Under the pieces are notes generated by a model, which saw only the letters and a program-made list of their open reading frames with translations, was not told where the DNA came from and ran no database searches. From JAOUEA01 sp963821925 (GTDB lineage Bacteria > Actinomycetota > UBA4738 > HRBIN12), in contig CAWGFO010000001.1 in NCBI GenBank assembly GCA_963821925.1, positions 682,001 to 746,000 on the forward strand: a DNA stretch of 64,000 nucleotides, read 5' to 3'. Numbering within the stretch: the stretch's first letter is position 1; every line of letters starts with the position of its first letter. The position numbers and the translations under genes are program-made. Shown here piece by piece: positions 9,651 to 19,589 of this stretch.

Positions 9651-9660
9651 CCGCCGCGTG

Positions 9661-10326
9661 ATGAAGACCTCTCGACGACTCCTCGCCGCGCTCGCCGTCG
9701 CCGCCGTGTCCGTGATGTACGCCGCCGGGGTCGCCCAGGCGCAGGTCAGGGTCGAGCCCACCGCCACCCCCGTCCGCAACGACGGAGGCTGGGTGTTCCA
9801 GGCCGCTCAGCTCCTCGCGCTGCTCGGGATCGTGACGGTCGTGATGATCGTGATCGGCTACATGCGGTTCGCACCCCGGTTCGCCAAGGACGAAGAGTCG
9901 ATCAAGGTCGTGCGGGCCGACCGCGTGGTGGTGGGGCAGGAGCTGCCTCGCCGCAACGTCGATCTCTCACAGGCCGTGCCCGTCGTGGTCGCGCCGCCCG
10001 CGGTCCCGGTGCCCGCGGGCGCCGTCGCGGCTCCCGCGCCCGTCCCCGCCGCCGCGGCTGGTGCGCCCGCCGCCGCGCCCGCCGCCGCAGCTGCACCGGC
10101 TGCCGCTCCGGACGCCGTCGAGGCCCCTCCTGCCGCAGCGCCCGCGCCCGCCGCCGCTCCGCCGGCCGCGCCCGCCGAGCGTGTCGAGGTCTCGATGGAC
10201 CAGGCGGTCTTCGATTCGACCCTGGAGGAGCTCCTGGCGGCCGGCACCGACCGTCGCATCGCCGAGGGCAAGGCCCGGCGCGCCGCGATGATCGCCGCGA
10301 AGAAGAAGGCGGCGGGGGAGAGCTGA
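9661..10326 (+). CDS. Membrane-anchored Ala/Pro-rich protein
   Basis: A 221-residue protein of unknown function. It has a cleavable-looking signal peptide (MKTSRRLL... AGVAQAQ), a second hydrophobic helix at about 42-62 (LLALLGIVTVVMIVIGYMRF), a charged segment, and an Ala/Pro linker of about 75 residues. The C-terminal ~45 residues are charged and may be helical (ending AAKKKAAGES). GTG at 9658 directly precedes the ATG in frame and fits the leaderless spacing slightly better. Family not recognised; possibly an envelope spacer protein. Confidence 0.7.
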   Translation: MKTSRRLLAALAVAAVSVMYAAGVAQAQVRVEPTATPVRNDGGWVFQAAQLLALLGIVTVVMIVIGYMRFAPRFAKDEESIKVVRADRVVVGQELPRRNVDLSQAVPVVVAPPAVPVPAGAVAAPAPVPAAAAGAPAAAPAAAAAPAAAPDAVEAPPAAAPAPAAAPPAAPAERVEVSMDQAVFDSTLEELLAAGTDRRIAEGKARRAAMIAAKKKAAGES

Positions 10327-10343
10327 CCGCCTCCCCTCCCCCC

Positions 10344-11414
10344 ATGGGCGCGACGGAGGTCGACTGGTCCATGGGTTCTCAGGCGGCCCGGCTGGCCGAC
10401 TGGGACACGGCGCTCCAGATCGGCAAGAAGGTCTCGGGCCCCGGCGTCCCCGTCCCCGCGGTGGAGCGCGCTCGGATGCGCGAGGACTTCGCCGAGCTGG
10501 TGCCGCACGCCGAGTCCCTGATCACCTCGTTCAGCGGCCTCAGCGTCGAGGGGTTCCGCTCGAGGGCGTGGGTGATGTCGCGCGGCGAGTGGATCCGCGC
10601 GAACCTCAACGGTCTCCAGCGGCTGATCGAGCCGCTCGCGGCCCGCGTGATGGCCGACAAGGCCTCCCGGGCGAGCTACAAGCGCAAGGCGATGGGCGCA
10701 CAGGCCGGCGCCCTCCTCGGCTACGTCGGCAAGCGCGTGCTGGGCCAGTACGACGTCTTCGTGCCGCCCGACGACGAGGGACTCCTCTACTTCGTGGGAC
10801 CGAACGTCGCCGAGGTCGAACGCACCTTCGGGCTCCCAGCCCGCGACTTCCGGCTGTGGATCGCGATCCACGAGGTCACGCACCGGGTCCAGTTCGGCGC
10901 GGCGCCCTGGCTCCGCGACCACCTCGCCGGGATGATCGACACCTACCTCGGCTCGGTCTCGCTGGATTCGAAGGACCTCATGAACCAGCTGAAGCGGGCC
11001 GCCGACGAAGCGAAGGAGGGCGTGGACCTGCGGGGCATGGGTGCGCTCTTCCTGATCCTCACGCCGGCGCAGCGTGAGCTGGTCATGACACTGCAGGGGA
11101 TCATGTCGCTGCTCGAAGGGCACGCCTCGTTCGTGATGAACGAGGTCGGTCGCGAGCACGTCGCCGACGTCGACCGGATGCGCCGGACGCTCGCGAAGCG
11201 TCGCAAGTCCTCCAACGTCGAGCGCACCTTCCAGAAGGCGATCGGCTTCGAGCAGAAGATCCGCCAGTACGACGCCGGCGAGCGGTTCGTCCGAGAGGCG
11301 GTGCGGCTCGGCGGTCAGGACTCGTTCAACCTCGTGTGGGCGCGGCCGAACAACCTCCCGAGCCTCGCCGAGATCTCCGACCCCGCCGCGTGGGTCGCGC
11401 GGGTGGTGGAGTAG
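10344..11414 (+). CDS. Zinc-dependent metalloprotease, DUF2342 (F420-associated family)
   Basis: About 356 residues with the zincin motif HEVTHRVQF at about residue 176. Proteins of this family are found in coenzyme-F420-producing actinobacteria and are annotated as F420-biosynthesis-associated; substrate unknown. It sits immediately before tilS and hpt, the same order as Rv3626c-Rv3625c-Rv3624c in M. tuberculosis. ATG 10344 is used; ATG 10371 is an alternative. The tilS ATG follows the stop after 8 nt, suggesting one transcript. Confidence 0.85.
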   Translation: MGATEVDWSMGSQAARLADWDTALQIGKKVSGPGVPVPAVERARMREDFAELVPHAESLITSFSGLSVEGFRSRAWVMSRGEWIRANLNGLQRLIEPLAARVMADKASRASYKRKAMGAQAGALLGYVGKRVLGQYDVFVPPDDEGLLYFVGPNVAEVERTFGLPARDFRLWIAIHEVTHRVQFGAAPWLRDHLAGMIDTYLGSVSLDSKDLMNQLKRAADEAKEGVDLRGMGALFLILTPAQRELVMTLQGIMSLLEGHASFVMNEVGREHVADVDRMRRTLAKRRKSSNVERTFQKAIGFEQKIRQYDAGERFVREAVRLGGQDSFNLVWARPNNLPSLAEISDPAAWVARVVE

Positions 11415-11422
11415 CCGGCCCG

Positions 11423-12460
11423 ATGCGCCGCCCCCCGGCCGTCGCCCGCGTCCTCGAGCGGGTCACGACCACGGTCCGCGAGCACCACATGTTCGAGCCG
11501 GGCGACACCGTCCTGGTCTGCGTCTCGGGCGGCCCGGACTCGGTCTGCCTCCTGGAGTCGCTCGTCCGGCTCCGTCGCCTCTTCCGGATCCGGCTCGAGG
11601 TCTTCCACTTCGATCATCGGCTGCGCCCAGGATCGGCGGCCGACGCCGCCTACGTGAAGCGGCTCGCCGCGCGGCACGCGTTGCCGTTCCATCTCCGGGT
11701 CGCCGCCGACGCCCCGGCCAAAGGAGAGTCGATCGAGTCCTGGGCGACCGGGCGTCGTGGCCAGGCGATGTCGGAGGTGCGCGGGGAGTCCGGCGCCAGG
11801 GTCGTGGTCGAGGGGCACACGCTGGACGACCAGGCGGAAACGGTGCTGCTCAACCTCATCATCGGCACCGGGCTCGATGGGTTGGCCGGCATCTGGCCGG
11901 ACGGGTCCCACGCCCAGCCACTCCTCGACGTCCCCCGCGAGGACGTCGAAGCCTTCTGTCGCGCGCTCGGCCTGCGTCCACGGCACGATCCCACGAACGA
12001 GGATCGTCGCTTCCTGCGGAACCGGATCCGGCTCGAGGCTATCCCGATGCTGGAGGAGGTGACCGGTCGCCGGATCAACGCCACGCTCGCGCGCACCGCG
12101 TCCGTGCTTCACGCCGATCGCCTCGAGCTCCTGGAACGGGCGCACCGGGAGGAACGGGCGATCGTCGAGCACCGCGAGGGGGAGGTGTGCTTCGACGCCC
12201 GATCGCTCGCGGCGCTCCCGCACTCGCTCGGCGCCCGGGTTGTCCGCTCGGCGCTCTGGCAGCTCGCCGCGGTCGACGACGAGGTGGCGCCATGGACCCG
12301 GGACGCGGTGCGCGCCGTGTTGGACCTCGCGGCCGGACGGCCGGGGCGGCGCCGGGACCTCCCCGGCGGGCGGCTGGCTCGACGCGACCGGACCCACGTG
12401 TGCGTGGAGTCCTTCACGCTGAGCGAGACACGCGTGAGCGTCCGCTCGGACTCGGGCTGA
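11423..12460 (+). CDS. tilS: tRNA(Ile)-lysidine synthase
   Basis: Converts the wobble C of tRNA-Ile(CAU) to lysidine so it reads AUA. The N-terminal PP-loop ATPase motif SGGPDSVCLL is near residue 33 and the family signature RNRIRLEAIPML is near 195. At 345 residues it is near the usual size for actinobacterial TilS, which have a reduced C-terminal region. ATG 11423 lies 8 nt after the upstream gene and precedes the conserved N-terminus. Essential cytoplasmic enzyme. Confidence 0.93.
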   Translation: MRRPPAVARVLERVTTTVREHHMFEPGDTVLVCVSGGPDSVCLLESLVRLRRLFRIRLEVFHFDHRLRPGSAADAAYVKRLAARHALPFHLRVAADAPAKGESIESWATGRRGQAMSEVRGESGARVVVEGHTLDDQAETVLLNLIIGTGLDGLAGIWPDGSHAQPLLDVPREDVEAFCRALGLRPRHDPTNEDRRFLRNRIRLEAIPMLEEVTGRRINATLARTASVLHADRLELLERAHREERAIVEHREGEVCFDARSLAALPHSLGARVVRSALWQLAAVDDEVAPWTRDAVRAVLDLAAGRPGRRRDLPGGRLARRDRTHVCVESFTLSETRVSVRSDSG

Positions 12461-12484
12461 CCTCACGCCGTTCCTCTGGGTCGC

Positions 12485-12490
12485 TACACT
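12485..12490 (+). promoter_or_regulatory. -10 box for hpt
   Basis: TACACT followed by 9 nt and then the GTG start of hpt. No Shine-Dalgarno sequence lies between, so the message is likely leaderless. Confidence 0.5.
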
Positions 12491-12499
12491 CGCCTCCAC

Positions 12500-13051
12500 G
12501 TGGACGCCTACGCCGCCGACATCGAGAAGGTCCTGATCTCCAGCGAGGAGATCCAGACCAAGCTCGCCGAGCTGGGGGCGCAGATCACCGAGGACTACGC
12601 GGGCTCGCGGCTCCTTCTCGTCGGCGTGCTGAAGGGCGCGTTCGTGGTCATGGCCGATCTGGCCCGCTACATCGGCCTGCCGCTGGAGTTCGACTTCATG
12701 GCGGTCTCGTCGTACGGCGCGGCCACGAAGACCTCGGGCGTGGTGCGGATCCTGAAGGACCTCGACCACGACCTGGAAGGCCAGGATGTCCTGCTCGTCG
12801 AGGACATCGTGGACTCGGGCCTCACGCTGAAGTACCTGCTGAAGAACCTCGCGGCTCGCAAGCCCAGGTCGCTCGAGGTGGCGGCGCTCCTCCGCAAGGA
12901 GGGCATCCAGAAGGTGCCGCTGGACCTGCGCTACGTGGGCTTCGACATCCCCGACGAGTTCGTCGTCGGCTACGGGCTCGACTTCGCCGAGCGCTACCGG
13001 AACCTCCCGTACGTCGCGACGCTCCACCCCGGCGTGTACGGCGGCGAGTAG
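12500..13051 (+). CDS. hpt: Hypoxanthine phosphoribosyltransferase
   Basis: Purine salvage: hypoxanthine or guanine plus PRPP gives IMP or GMP. At 183 residues it is full length. The PRPP-binding signature VLLVEDIVDSGLTL is at about residue 98, preceded by the GVLKGAF loop, and the C-terminal VVGYGLDFAERYRNL is typical. The GTG start follows a -10-like hexamer, which suggests leaderless translation. It lies between tilS and ftsH as in many actinobacteria. Confidence 0.95.
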   Translation: MDAYAADIEKVLISSEEIQTKLAELGAQITEDYAGSRLLLVGVLKGAFVVMADLARYIGLPLEFDFMAVSSYGAATKTSGVVRILKDLDHDLEGQDVLLVEDIVDSGLTLKYLLKNLAARKPRSLEVAALLRKEGIQKVPLDLRYVGFDIPDEFVVGYGLDFAERYRNLPYVATLHPGVYGGE

Positions 13052-13104
13052 ATCCGATCGACGGCGGCGGGAACCTCGGCCGTCGACGCGACCGTCAGAA
13101 CGAC

Positions 13105-13485
13105 ATGCGCCGGATCCTCCCCCTCCTCGCGATCCTCCTGGTGCTCCCGGCATGCGGAGGCGATGGGGCGGACGACCTCCCGTCGCCCGCCGACTCCGGG
13201 ATCCATGGAACGGTGGTCGCCGGACCCCAGTGCCCGGTCGTGCAGGCGGGGTCGCCCTGTCCCGACACCCCCTGGAACGGGACGATCCGCATCACCGGTG
13301 GCGACGGCGTTGACCTCGAGATCTCGACGTTCAACGAGGGCAGGTTCGCGATCGCGCTCGGGCCGGGCACCTATCAGGTCCAGGCGGAGGTCACGGGGCC
13401 AGCGACCGCTCCACCCGTCACGGTGGAGGTACCTGGCCAGGGCTACGTCGAGGTCGCGCTCACCGTCGATACCGGCATCCGCTGA
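13105..13485 (+). CDS. Small putative lipoprotein, carboxypeptidase-regulatory-like fold
   Basis: 126 residues. A lipoprotein signal (MRRILPLLAILLVLPACG, lipobox LPAC with Cys17) is followed by a single beta-rich domain (GIHGTVVAGPQCPVV... GTYQVQAEV) resembling the carboxypeptidase-regulatory/transthyretin-like sandwich. It contains three further cysteines (about 43, 50 and neighbours). Exported and membrane-anchored; function unknown. It sits between hpt and ftsH on the same strand. Confidence 0.75.
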   Translation: MRRILPLLAILLVLPACGGDGADDLPSPADSGIHGTVVAGPQCPVVQAGSPCPDTPWNGTIRITGGDGVDLEISTFNEGRFAIALGPGTYQVQAEVTGPATAPPVTVEVPGQGYVEVALTVDTGIR

Positions 13486-13512
13486 GCCGGGCCGCGGGTC
13501 CGGACCCGGTGC

Positions 13513-13518
13513 TAGCAT
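13513..13518 (+). promoter_or_regulatory. -10 box upstream of ftsH
   Basis: TAGCAT about 38 nt upstream of the ATG chosen for ftsH. No clear -35 was found. Confidence 0.4.
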
Positions 13519-13555
13519 CGTCGACTGGGCCGGGCGCGCGTCGCGCCGCGGCTCG

Positions 13556-15541
<1,986 letters not shown>

Positions 15542-15569
15542 GTCGCGGCGGCTCACCCTCGCTCGTGCG

Positions 15570-15575
15570 TAGACT
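15570..15575 (+). promoter_or_regulatory. -10 box, leaderless HAD gene
   Basis: TAGACT followed by 6 nt and then ATG 15582, with no ribosome-binding sequence. Confidence 0.55.
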
Positions 15576-15581
15576 CGCGGC

Positions 15582-16244
15582 ATGAGCGACCGCTGGGCGA
15601 CCTTCGACTGCTACGGAACGCTCGTCGACTGGCTGGGCGGGATCCGCACGACGCTGGCGAAGGTCTGGCCGGACGAAGACCTCGACGCGCTGGCAGTGGC
15701 CTATCACCGGATCGAGCCCGCCGTACAGGCCGGACGGGGGATCCCGTACCGGCAGGTGATGGCGGAGACGCTCGCGGGGATCGCCCAGGATCGAGGGCTC
15801 GAGCTCCCCGACGACGACCGGGACGCCTTCGCCGTGTCGCTCCCCGCGTGGCCGGTCTTCCCCGACGTGCCACCCGGCCTCACCGAGCTGCGGGCCCGTG
15901 GGTGGAAGCTGGCGATCTTGTCGAACACCGACGCCGACCTGCTCGACGCCTCGCTGCTCGCGATCGGGGTCCCCGTCGATCTGCGGATCGTGGCCTCCGA
16001 CATCGGGAGCTACAAGCCGGCCTTCGATCACTGGGAGACGTTCTTCCGCGAGACGGGCGCCGATCGGAGCCGGCACGTGCATGTCGCGGCATCGCTCTTC
16101 CACGACGTGGAGCCGTGCGCGAAGCTCGGCCTGCCCTGCGTGTGGATCAACCGGCAGGGCGAGGCGAGCGAACTCCCGCGCGCGGGCGAGCTCACCGATC
16201 TGTCGGCGCTCGCCGACACCCTGGATCGGCTCGTTCCCGCGTAG
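15582..16244 (+). CDS. HAD-superfamily hydrolase, haloacid dehalogenase type II-like
   Basis: 220-residue HAD hydrolase. The nucleophile Asp is in FDCYGTLVDW (residue 9), followed by motif II LSNTD, the motif III Lys in SYKPAFDHW and an acidic motif near FHDVEP. The layout matches L-2-haloacid dehalogenase type II enzymes, but many members are phosphatases. Inserted between ftsH and folE, so a dephosphorylation step in the pterin pathway is conceivable, though that is inference. The stop codon forms part of the folE -10 box. Confidence 0.85.
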   Translation: MSDRWATFDCYGTLVDWLGGIRTTLAKVWPDEDLDALAVAYHRIEPAVQAGRGIPYRQVMAETLAGIAQDRGLELPDDDRDAFAVSLPAWPVFPDVPPGLTELRARGWKLAILSNTDADLLDASLLAIGVPVDLRIVASDIGSYKPAFDHWETFFRETGADRSRHVHVAASLFHDVEPCAKLGLPCVWINRQGEASELPRAGELTDLSALADTLDRLVPA

Positions 16245-16247
16245 GAT
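16242..16247 (+). promoter_or_regulatory. -10 box for folE
   Basis: TAGGAT, overlapping the TAG stop of the HAD gene, followed by 7 nt and then GTG 16255. Confidence 0.55.
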
Positions 16248-16254
16248 TCCGGTC

Positions 16255-16833
16255 GTGACCAGCGAGCGGTTCGACCACGCGAAGATCGAGCAGGGGATCC
16301 GCCTGCTGCTCGAGGGCATCGGGGAGGACCCCGATCGCGGTGGGCTGAAGGACACGCCCTCGCGGGTCGCGCGGATGTACGAGGAGATCTGCGCGGGGGT
16401 CGGCGTCGATGCCACCGACATCGTGACCGTCGTCGAGGGCGCGGACTTCGACGAGATGATCATGGTGCGCGACATCCCGCTCACATCGATCTGCGAGCAC
16501 CACCTCGTGCCGTTCAGCGGGAAGGCCCACGTGGCGTACGTCCCGAACAAGCAGCACGAGATCACCGGTCTGTCGAAGATCGCGCGCGTCGTCGACGTGC
16601 TCGCCAAGAAACCCCAGGTGCAGGAGCGGCTCACGACCGAGATCGCCGAGACGATCGAGCGTGCGCTCGATCCCCGCGGCGTCTTCGTCGTGATCGAGGC
16701 CGAGCATCTGTGCATGACGATGCGCGGGATCAAGAAGCCCGGCGCCGTCACGGTGACCTCCGCGGTGCGCGGGCTCTTCCGGACGGACGCGCGCACCCGC
16801 CAGGAGGCCATGAACCACATCGGCGCGCACTGA
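16255..16833 (+). CDS. folE: GTP cyclohydrolase I
   Basis: First step of tetrahydrofolate synthesis: GTP to 7,8-dihydroneopterin triphosphate. 192 residues. The zinc/active-site residues are visible in SICEHHLVPFSGKAHVAY and the later CMTMRGIKKPGA. The GTG start at 16255 begins the conserved N-terminus (FDHAKIEQGIRLLLEGIGEDP) and lies 7 nt after a TAGGAT box. First gene of folE-folP-hydrolase-folB-folK. Confidence 0.96.
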   Translation: MTSERFDHAKIEQGIRLLLEGIGEDPDRGGLKDTPSRVARMYEEICAGVGVDATDIVTVVEGADFDEMIMVRDIPLTSICEHHLVPFSGKAHVAYVPNKQHEITGLSKIARVVDVLAKKPQVQERLTTEIAETIERALDPRGVFVVIEAEHLCMTMRGIKKPGAVTVTSAVRGLFRTDARTRQEAMNHIGAH

Positions 16834-16856
16834 ACCAGCCTTCCTCGGGCCACCGC

Positions 16857-16862
16857 TACGAT
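16857..16862 (+). promoter_or_regulatory. -10 box for folP
   Basis: TACGAT ends 7 nt before ATG 16870. The ATG at 16861 falls inside this box, so it is unlikely to be the start. Confidence 0.55.
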
Positions 16863-16869
16863 GGTCGCC

Positions 16870-17724
16870 ATGACCGAGGCCGTCTGGCGCTGCCGCGACC
16901 GCGTCTTCCCGCTGGGTGAGCGCACGCTCCTGATGGGCGTCGTGAACGTCACCCCCGACTCGTTCAGCGACGGCGGGCGGTTCCTGCACACGGATGACGC
17001 CGTGAGGCACGCGATGCAGCTCGCGGCCGACGGGGCCGACATCCTCGACGTGGGCGGCGAATCCACGCGCCCGGGGGCCGAGCCCGTCTCGCTCGACGAG
17101 GAGGTGGCCCGCGTGGTGCCCGTGATCGAGCGCCTGCGCACGGAAGCCCCCGACCTCGCGATCAGCGTCGACACGCGCCACCCGGAGGTCGCCCGCGCGG
17201 CGCTTACCGCCGGCGCCGACATCGTGAACGACGTCACGGCCGCGTCGGCCCCCGGAACGCTCGAGGCGGTGCGGGAGTCGGGTGCCGGCCTGGTCCTGAT
17301 GCACATGCAGGGCGAGCCGCAGACGATGCAGGCCGATCCCACCTACGACGACGTCGTGGCCGAGGTGCGCGACTTCCTCGTCGAACGGATCGAGGCGGCG
17401 GTGGCCGGCGGCCTCCCCCGCGAGCGCCTCTGTGCCGATCCCGGGATCGGCTTCGGGAAGACGACCGCGCACAACCTCGCGCTGTTGCACGACATCGCGA
17501 CGTTCCGGCGGCTGGGTGTGCCCGTGCTGGTCGGCGCGAGCCGGAAGCGCTTCATCGGCGAGCTGTCGGGCGTCGACGAACCCGCTGAGCGCGTCGAGGG
17601 CACGGCCGGCGCCGTCGCGTGGTGCGCCGCCCAGGGCGTCGACGTCGTGCGCGTGCACGACGTGAAGGAGATGGTTCGGGTCGTGAAGGTCGTCGACGCG
17701 ATCGCGCGGGGAGGTGGCGCGTGA
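16870..17724 (+). CDS. folP: Dihydropteroate synthase
   Basis: Condenses 6-hydroxymethyl-7,8-dihydropterin diphosphate with p-aminobenzoate; the sulfonamide target. TIM barrel with the signatures GVVNVTPDSFSDGG, GGESTRPGA, D of SVDTRHPEV and the conserved GASRKRFIGEL. ATG 16870 gives 284 residues; ATG 16861 would add MVA but overlaps the predicted -10 box. The stop overlaps the GTG of the next gene (GTGA), indicating coupling. Confidence 0.96.
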   Translation: MTEAVWRCRDRVFPLGERTLLMGVVNVTPDSFSDGGRFLHTDDAVRHAMQLAADGADILDVGGESTRPGAEPVSLDEEVARVVPVIERLRTEAPDLAISVDTRHPEVARAALTAGADIVNDVTAASAPGTLEAVRESGAGLVLMHMQGEPQTMQADPTYDDVVAEVRDFLVERIEAAVAGGLPRERLCADPGIGFGKTTAHNLALLHDIATFRRLGVPVLVGASRKRFIGELSGVDEPAERVEGTAGAVAWCAAQGVDVVRVHDVKEMVRVVKVVDAIARGGGA

Positions 17725-18740
17725 GCGTTCCCGGGGCCAAGGCGGCGTTGCTCGGCCCGCGCGCCCGGTTCCGTACGTCGGGTGGGGAGCTCGCGTACAC
17801 GGACGCCGGCGAGGGGCCGGTCGTCGTGCTCCTGCACGGGTTCCCCCTGTGGAGCTTCGAGTGGCGCGAGTTCATCCCGCTGTTCTCGTCACGGTTCCGG
17901 GTGATCGCGCCCGACCTGCTCGGGTCGGGCGACTCCGAGAGGCCGGAGGACGCGCCGCTGGACATCCGCGCGCAGGCCGGGTACGTGCGAGAGCTCCTGG
18001 CGGGGCTGGGGATCGACCGGTACGCCGTGGTCGGGCATGGTCTCGGCGGCGGTATCGCGCAGGTGCTCGCCCTCGACGAGGACGGGGTCGAGGCGATGGT
18101 GCTGCTCGACGCGACCGCGTTCCACGCGTGGCCCTCGGACAGCACGCGCGAGGCCCAGGTCCGCGCGGCCGAGCTTCCGCAGAGCGCGGAGCTCGCAGCC
18201 GCGCTGGTGCGCACCAGCATCGAGATCGGCGCCGCATCGCGCGACCGGATCCCCGAGGAGGTCGTCGAGGCCTACGTCGTCCCGTTCGCCGGCGCCGATG
18301 GCGCGTTCTTCCGGGCGCTGAACGCGATCGACGGCAAGGGGCTCTCCGGCCGTGAGGTGGACCTCGAACGGATCGCGTTCCCCGTGCTGATCCTGTGGGG
18401 CGAGGACGACCCGTTCTTCCCGCCGATCGTCGGCGAGCGCCTGAACGAGGCGATGCCGTCATCGGCGCTGGGTCTGCTTCCCGGCTGCGGCCATTTCATC
18501 GTCGACGAGGCGGCCGACACGATCGGCCCGATGATCTCGGAGTACCTGCGCGCGCGATGGCTGCACGCGCCCCACGGGCACGGCGACACGAGCGGCATCG
18601 TGCGGCTGCAGCTCGAACGCCGCCCGCCGTGGGTCGACCTCGCCGAAGCGGCGGCCGACGACTGGTTCGACGAGGGCGGCGAGGAGCCGCGGGTGCCCGA
18701 TCCGGCCGATCAGGAGATCGGGAAGGGCGCCGAGCGATGA
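17721..18740 (+). CDS. Alpha/beta hydrolase with non-canonical nucleophile elbow
   Basis: 339 residues with an alpha/beta-hydrolase fold: oxyanion HGFP, strand VIAPDLLGSGDS, acid in WGEDDPFFP and His in GCGHFIVDE. The nucleophile elbow reads GHGLGGG where active enzymes have GHSxGG (or GHDxGG), so the catalytic Ser/Asp is replaced by Gly. Either a non-hydrolytic member or a different chemistry. GTG at 17721 overlaps the folP stop and its own stop overlaps the folB start, so it is embedded in the folate operon. A His/Arg-rich extension follows the core from about 275. Confidence 0.82.
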   Translation: MSVPGAKAALLGPRARFRTSGGELAYTDAGEGPVVVLLHGFPLWSFEWREFIPLFSSRFRVIAPDLLGSGDSERPEDAPLDIRAQAGYVRELLAGLGIDRYAVVGHGLGGGIAQVLALDEDGVEAMVLLDATAFHAWPSDSTREAQVRAAELPQSAELAAALVRTSIEIGAASRDRIPEEVVEAYVVPFAGADGAFFRALNAIDGKGLSGREVDLERIAFPVLILWGEDDPFFPPIVGERLNEAMPSSALGLLPGCGHFIVDEAADTIGPMISEYLRARWLHAPHGHGDTSGIVRLQLERRPPWVDLAEAAADDWFDEGGEEPRVPDPADQEIGKGAER

Positions 18741-19087
18741 CCGTGGCGCGACTCCATCTGACCGGGATCCGCGCGGAGGGGCACCATGGTGCGCGCCCCG
18801 GTGAGCAGGACGACCCGCAGCCGTTCGTCGTGGACCTGGAGCTCGACGTCGACGTGGCCGCCGACGACATCGACGCCACCGCCGACTACCGCGGCGTGAG
18901 CGAGGCGGTGCGCGCGGTGATCGTCGACCGATCGTTCGACCTGATCGAGGCGATGGCCGGCGAGATCGCGGCCGCGGCGTTCGCGTTCCCGCACGTGGTC
19001 CGCGTGACGGCGACCGTCCACAAGCCGAACGCCGCCACGCGGCTCGACATCGATGGCGTGAGCGCCTCCGTCACGCTCCCGGGGTGA
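18737..19087 (+). CDS. folB: Dihydroneopterin aldolase
   Basis: Converts dihydroneopterin to 6-hydroxymethyl-dihydropterin plus glycolaldehyde. 116 residues, usual length. Family features include the N-terminal HLTGIRAEGHHGARPGEQ, YRGVSEAV, FDLIEAMAGEIA and the closing VTVHKP-like TVHKPNA. ATG overlaps the preceding stop (ATGA); 3 nt separate its stop from the folK GTG. Confidence 0.94.
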   Translation: MTVARLHLTGIRAEGHHGARPGEQDDPQPFVVDLELDVDVAADDIDATADYRGVSEAVRAVIVDRSFDLIEAMAGEIAAAAFAFPHVVRVTATVHKPNAATRLDIDGVSASVTLPG

Positions 19088-19090
19088 CGC

Positions 19091-19588
19091 GTGACCGGGG
19101 CCTTTCTCGGTCTGGGGTCCAACCTCGGGGACCGGCTCGCCACGCTGCAGCGCGCCGTCGACCTGCTCGGCGCGACGCCTGGGGTCGAGGTCGAGGCCTG
19201 TTCCCGCGTGTGGGAGACCGAGCCGGTCGGCGGTCCTCCGCAGCCGGACTTCCTGAACGTCGTCCTGCGGATCGAGACGTCGCGGGCGCCGACCGAACTG
19301 CTCGCCGCATGCAACGAGGTCGAGGCCGCGCTCGACCGCGTGCGCGACGTGCGGTGGGGACCACGGACGATCGACATCGACGTCCTGACGATCGACGGCT
19401 TCGCCTCGGATGACCCGCATCTGACCGTCCCGCACCCCCGCATGACGGAGCGGGCCTTCGTGCTGCTGCCGCTGCTGGACCTCGACCCCGATCCGGTGCT
19501 GTCGGACGGGACCCGCGTCCTCGACGTGCCGCTCGGCCCCGACGCCGTCGGGGGCGCGCATCCATCCGCGCCACCGCTCAGGACCTGA
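19091..19588 (+). CDS. folK: 2-amino-4-hydroxy-6-hydroxymethyldihydropteridine pyrophosphokinase
   Basis: Transfers pyrophosphate from ATP to hydroxymethyl-dihydropterin, making the FolP substrate. 165 residues. HPPK motifs: GLGSNLGDR, the FLNVVLRIET segment, RWGPRTIDIDVL with its metal-binding Asp pair, and PHPRMTERAFVL. GTG start. Last recognised folate enzyme of the operon; the next gene starts 1 nt after its stop. Confidence 0.95.
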   Translation: MTGAFLGLGSNLGDRLATLQRAVDLLGATPGVEVEACSRVWETEPVGGPPQPDFLNVVLRIETSRAPTELLAACNEVEAALDRVRDVRWGPRTIDIDVLTIDGFASDDPHLTVPHPRMTERAFVLLPLLDLDPDPVLSDGTRVLDVPLGPDAVGGAHPSAPPLRT

Positions 19589-19589
19589 C

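Noticed and set aside
7264..9657. Long plus-strand frame upstream of the Ala/Pro-rich membrane protein
   Set aside because: It runs antisense to the Usp-ABC1 gene and through a tRNA; only the segment from about 9658 is coding.
10000..10170. GCC/GCG-rich stretch that might be a DNA tandem repeat
   Set aside because: No fixed unit; it is the codon expression of an Ala/Pro-rich protein linker.
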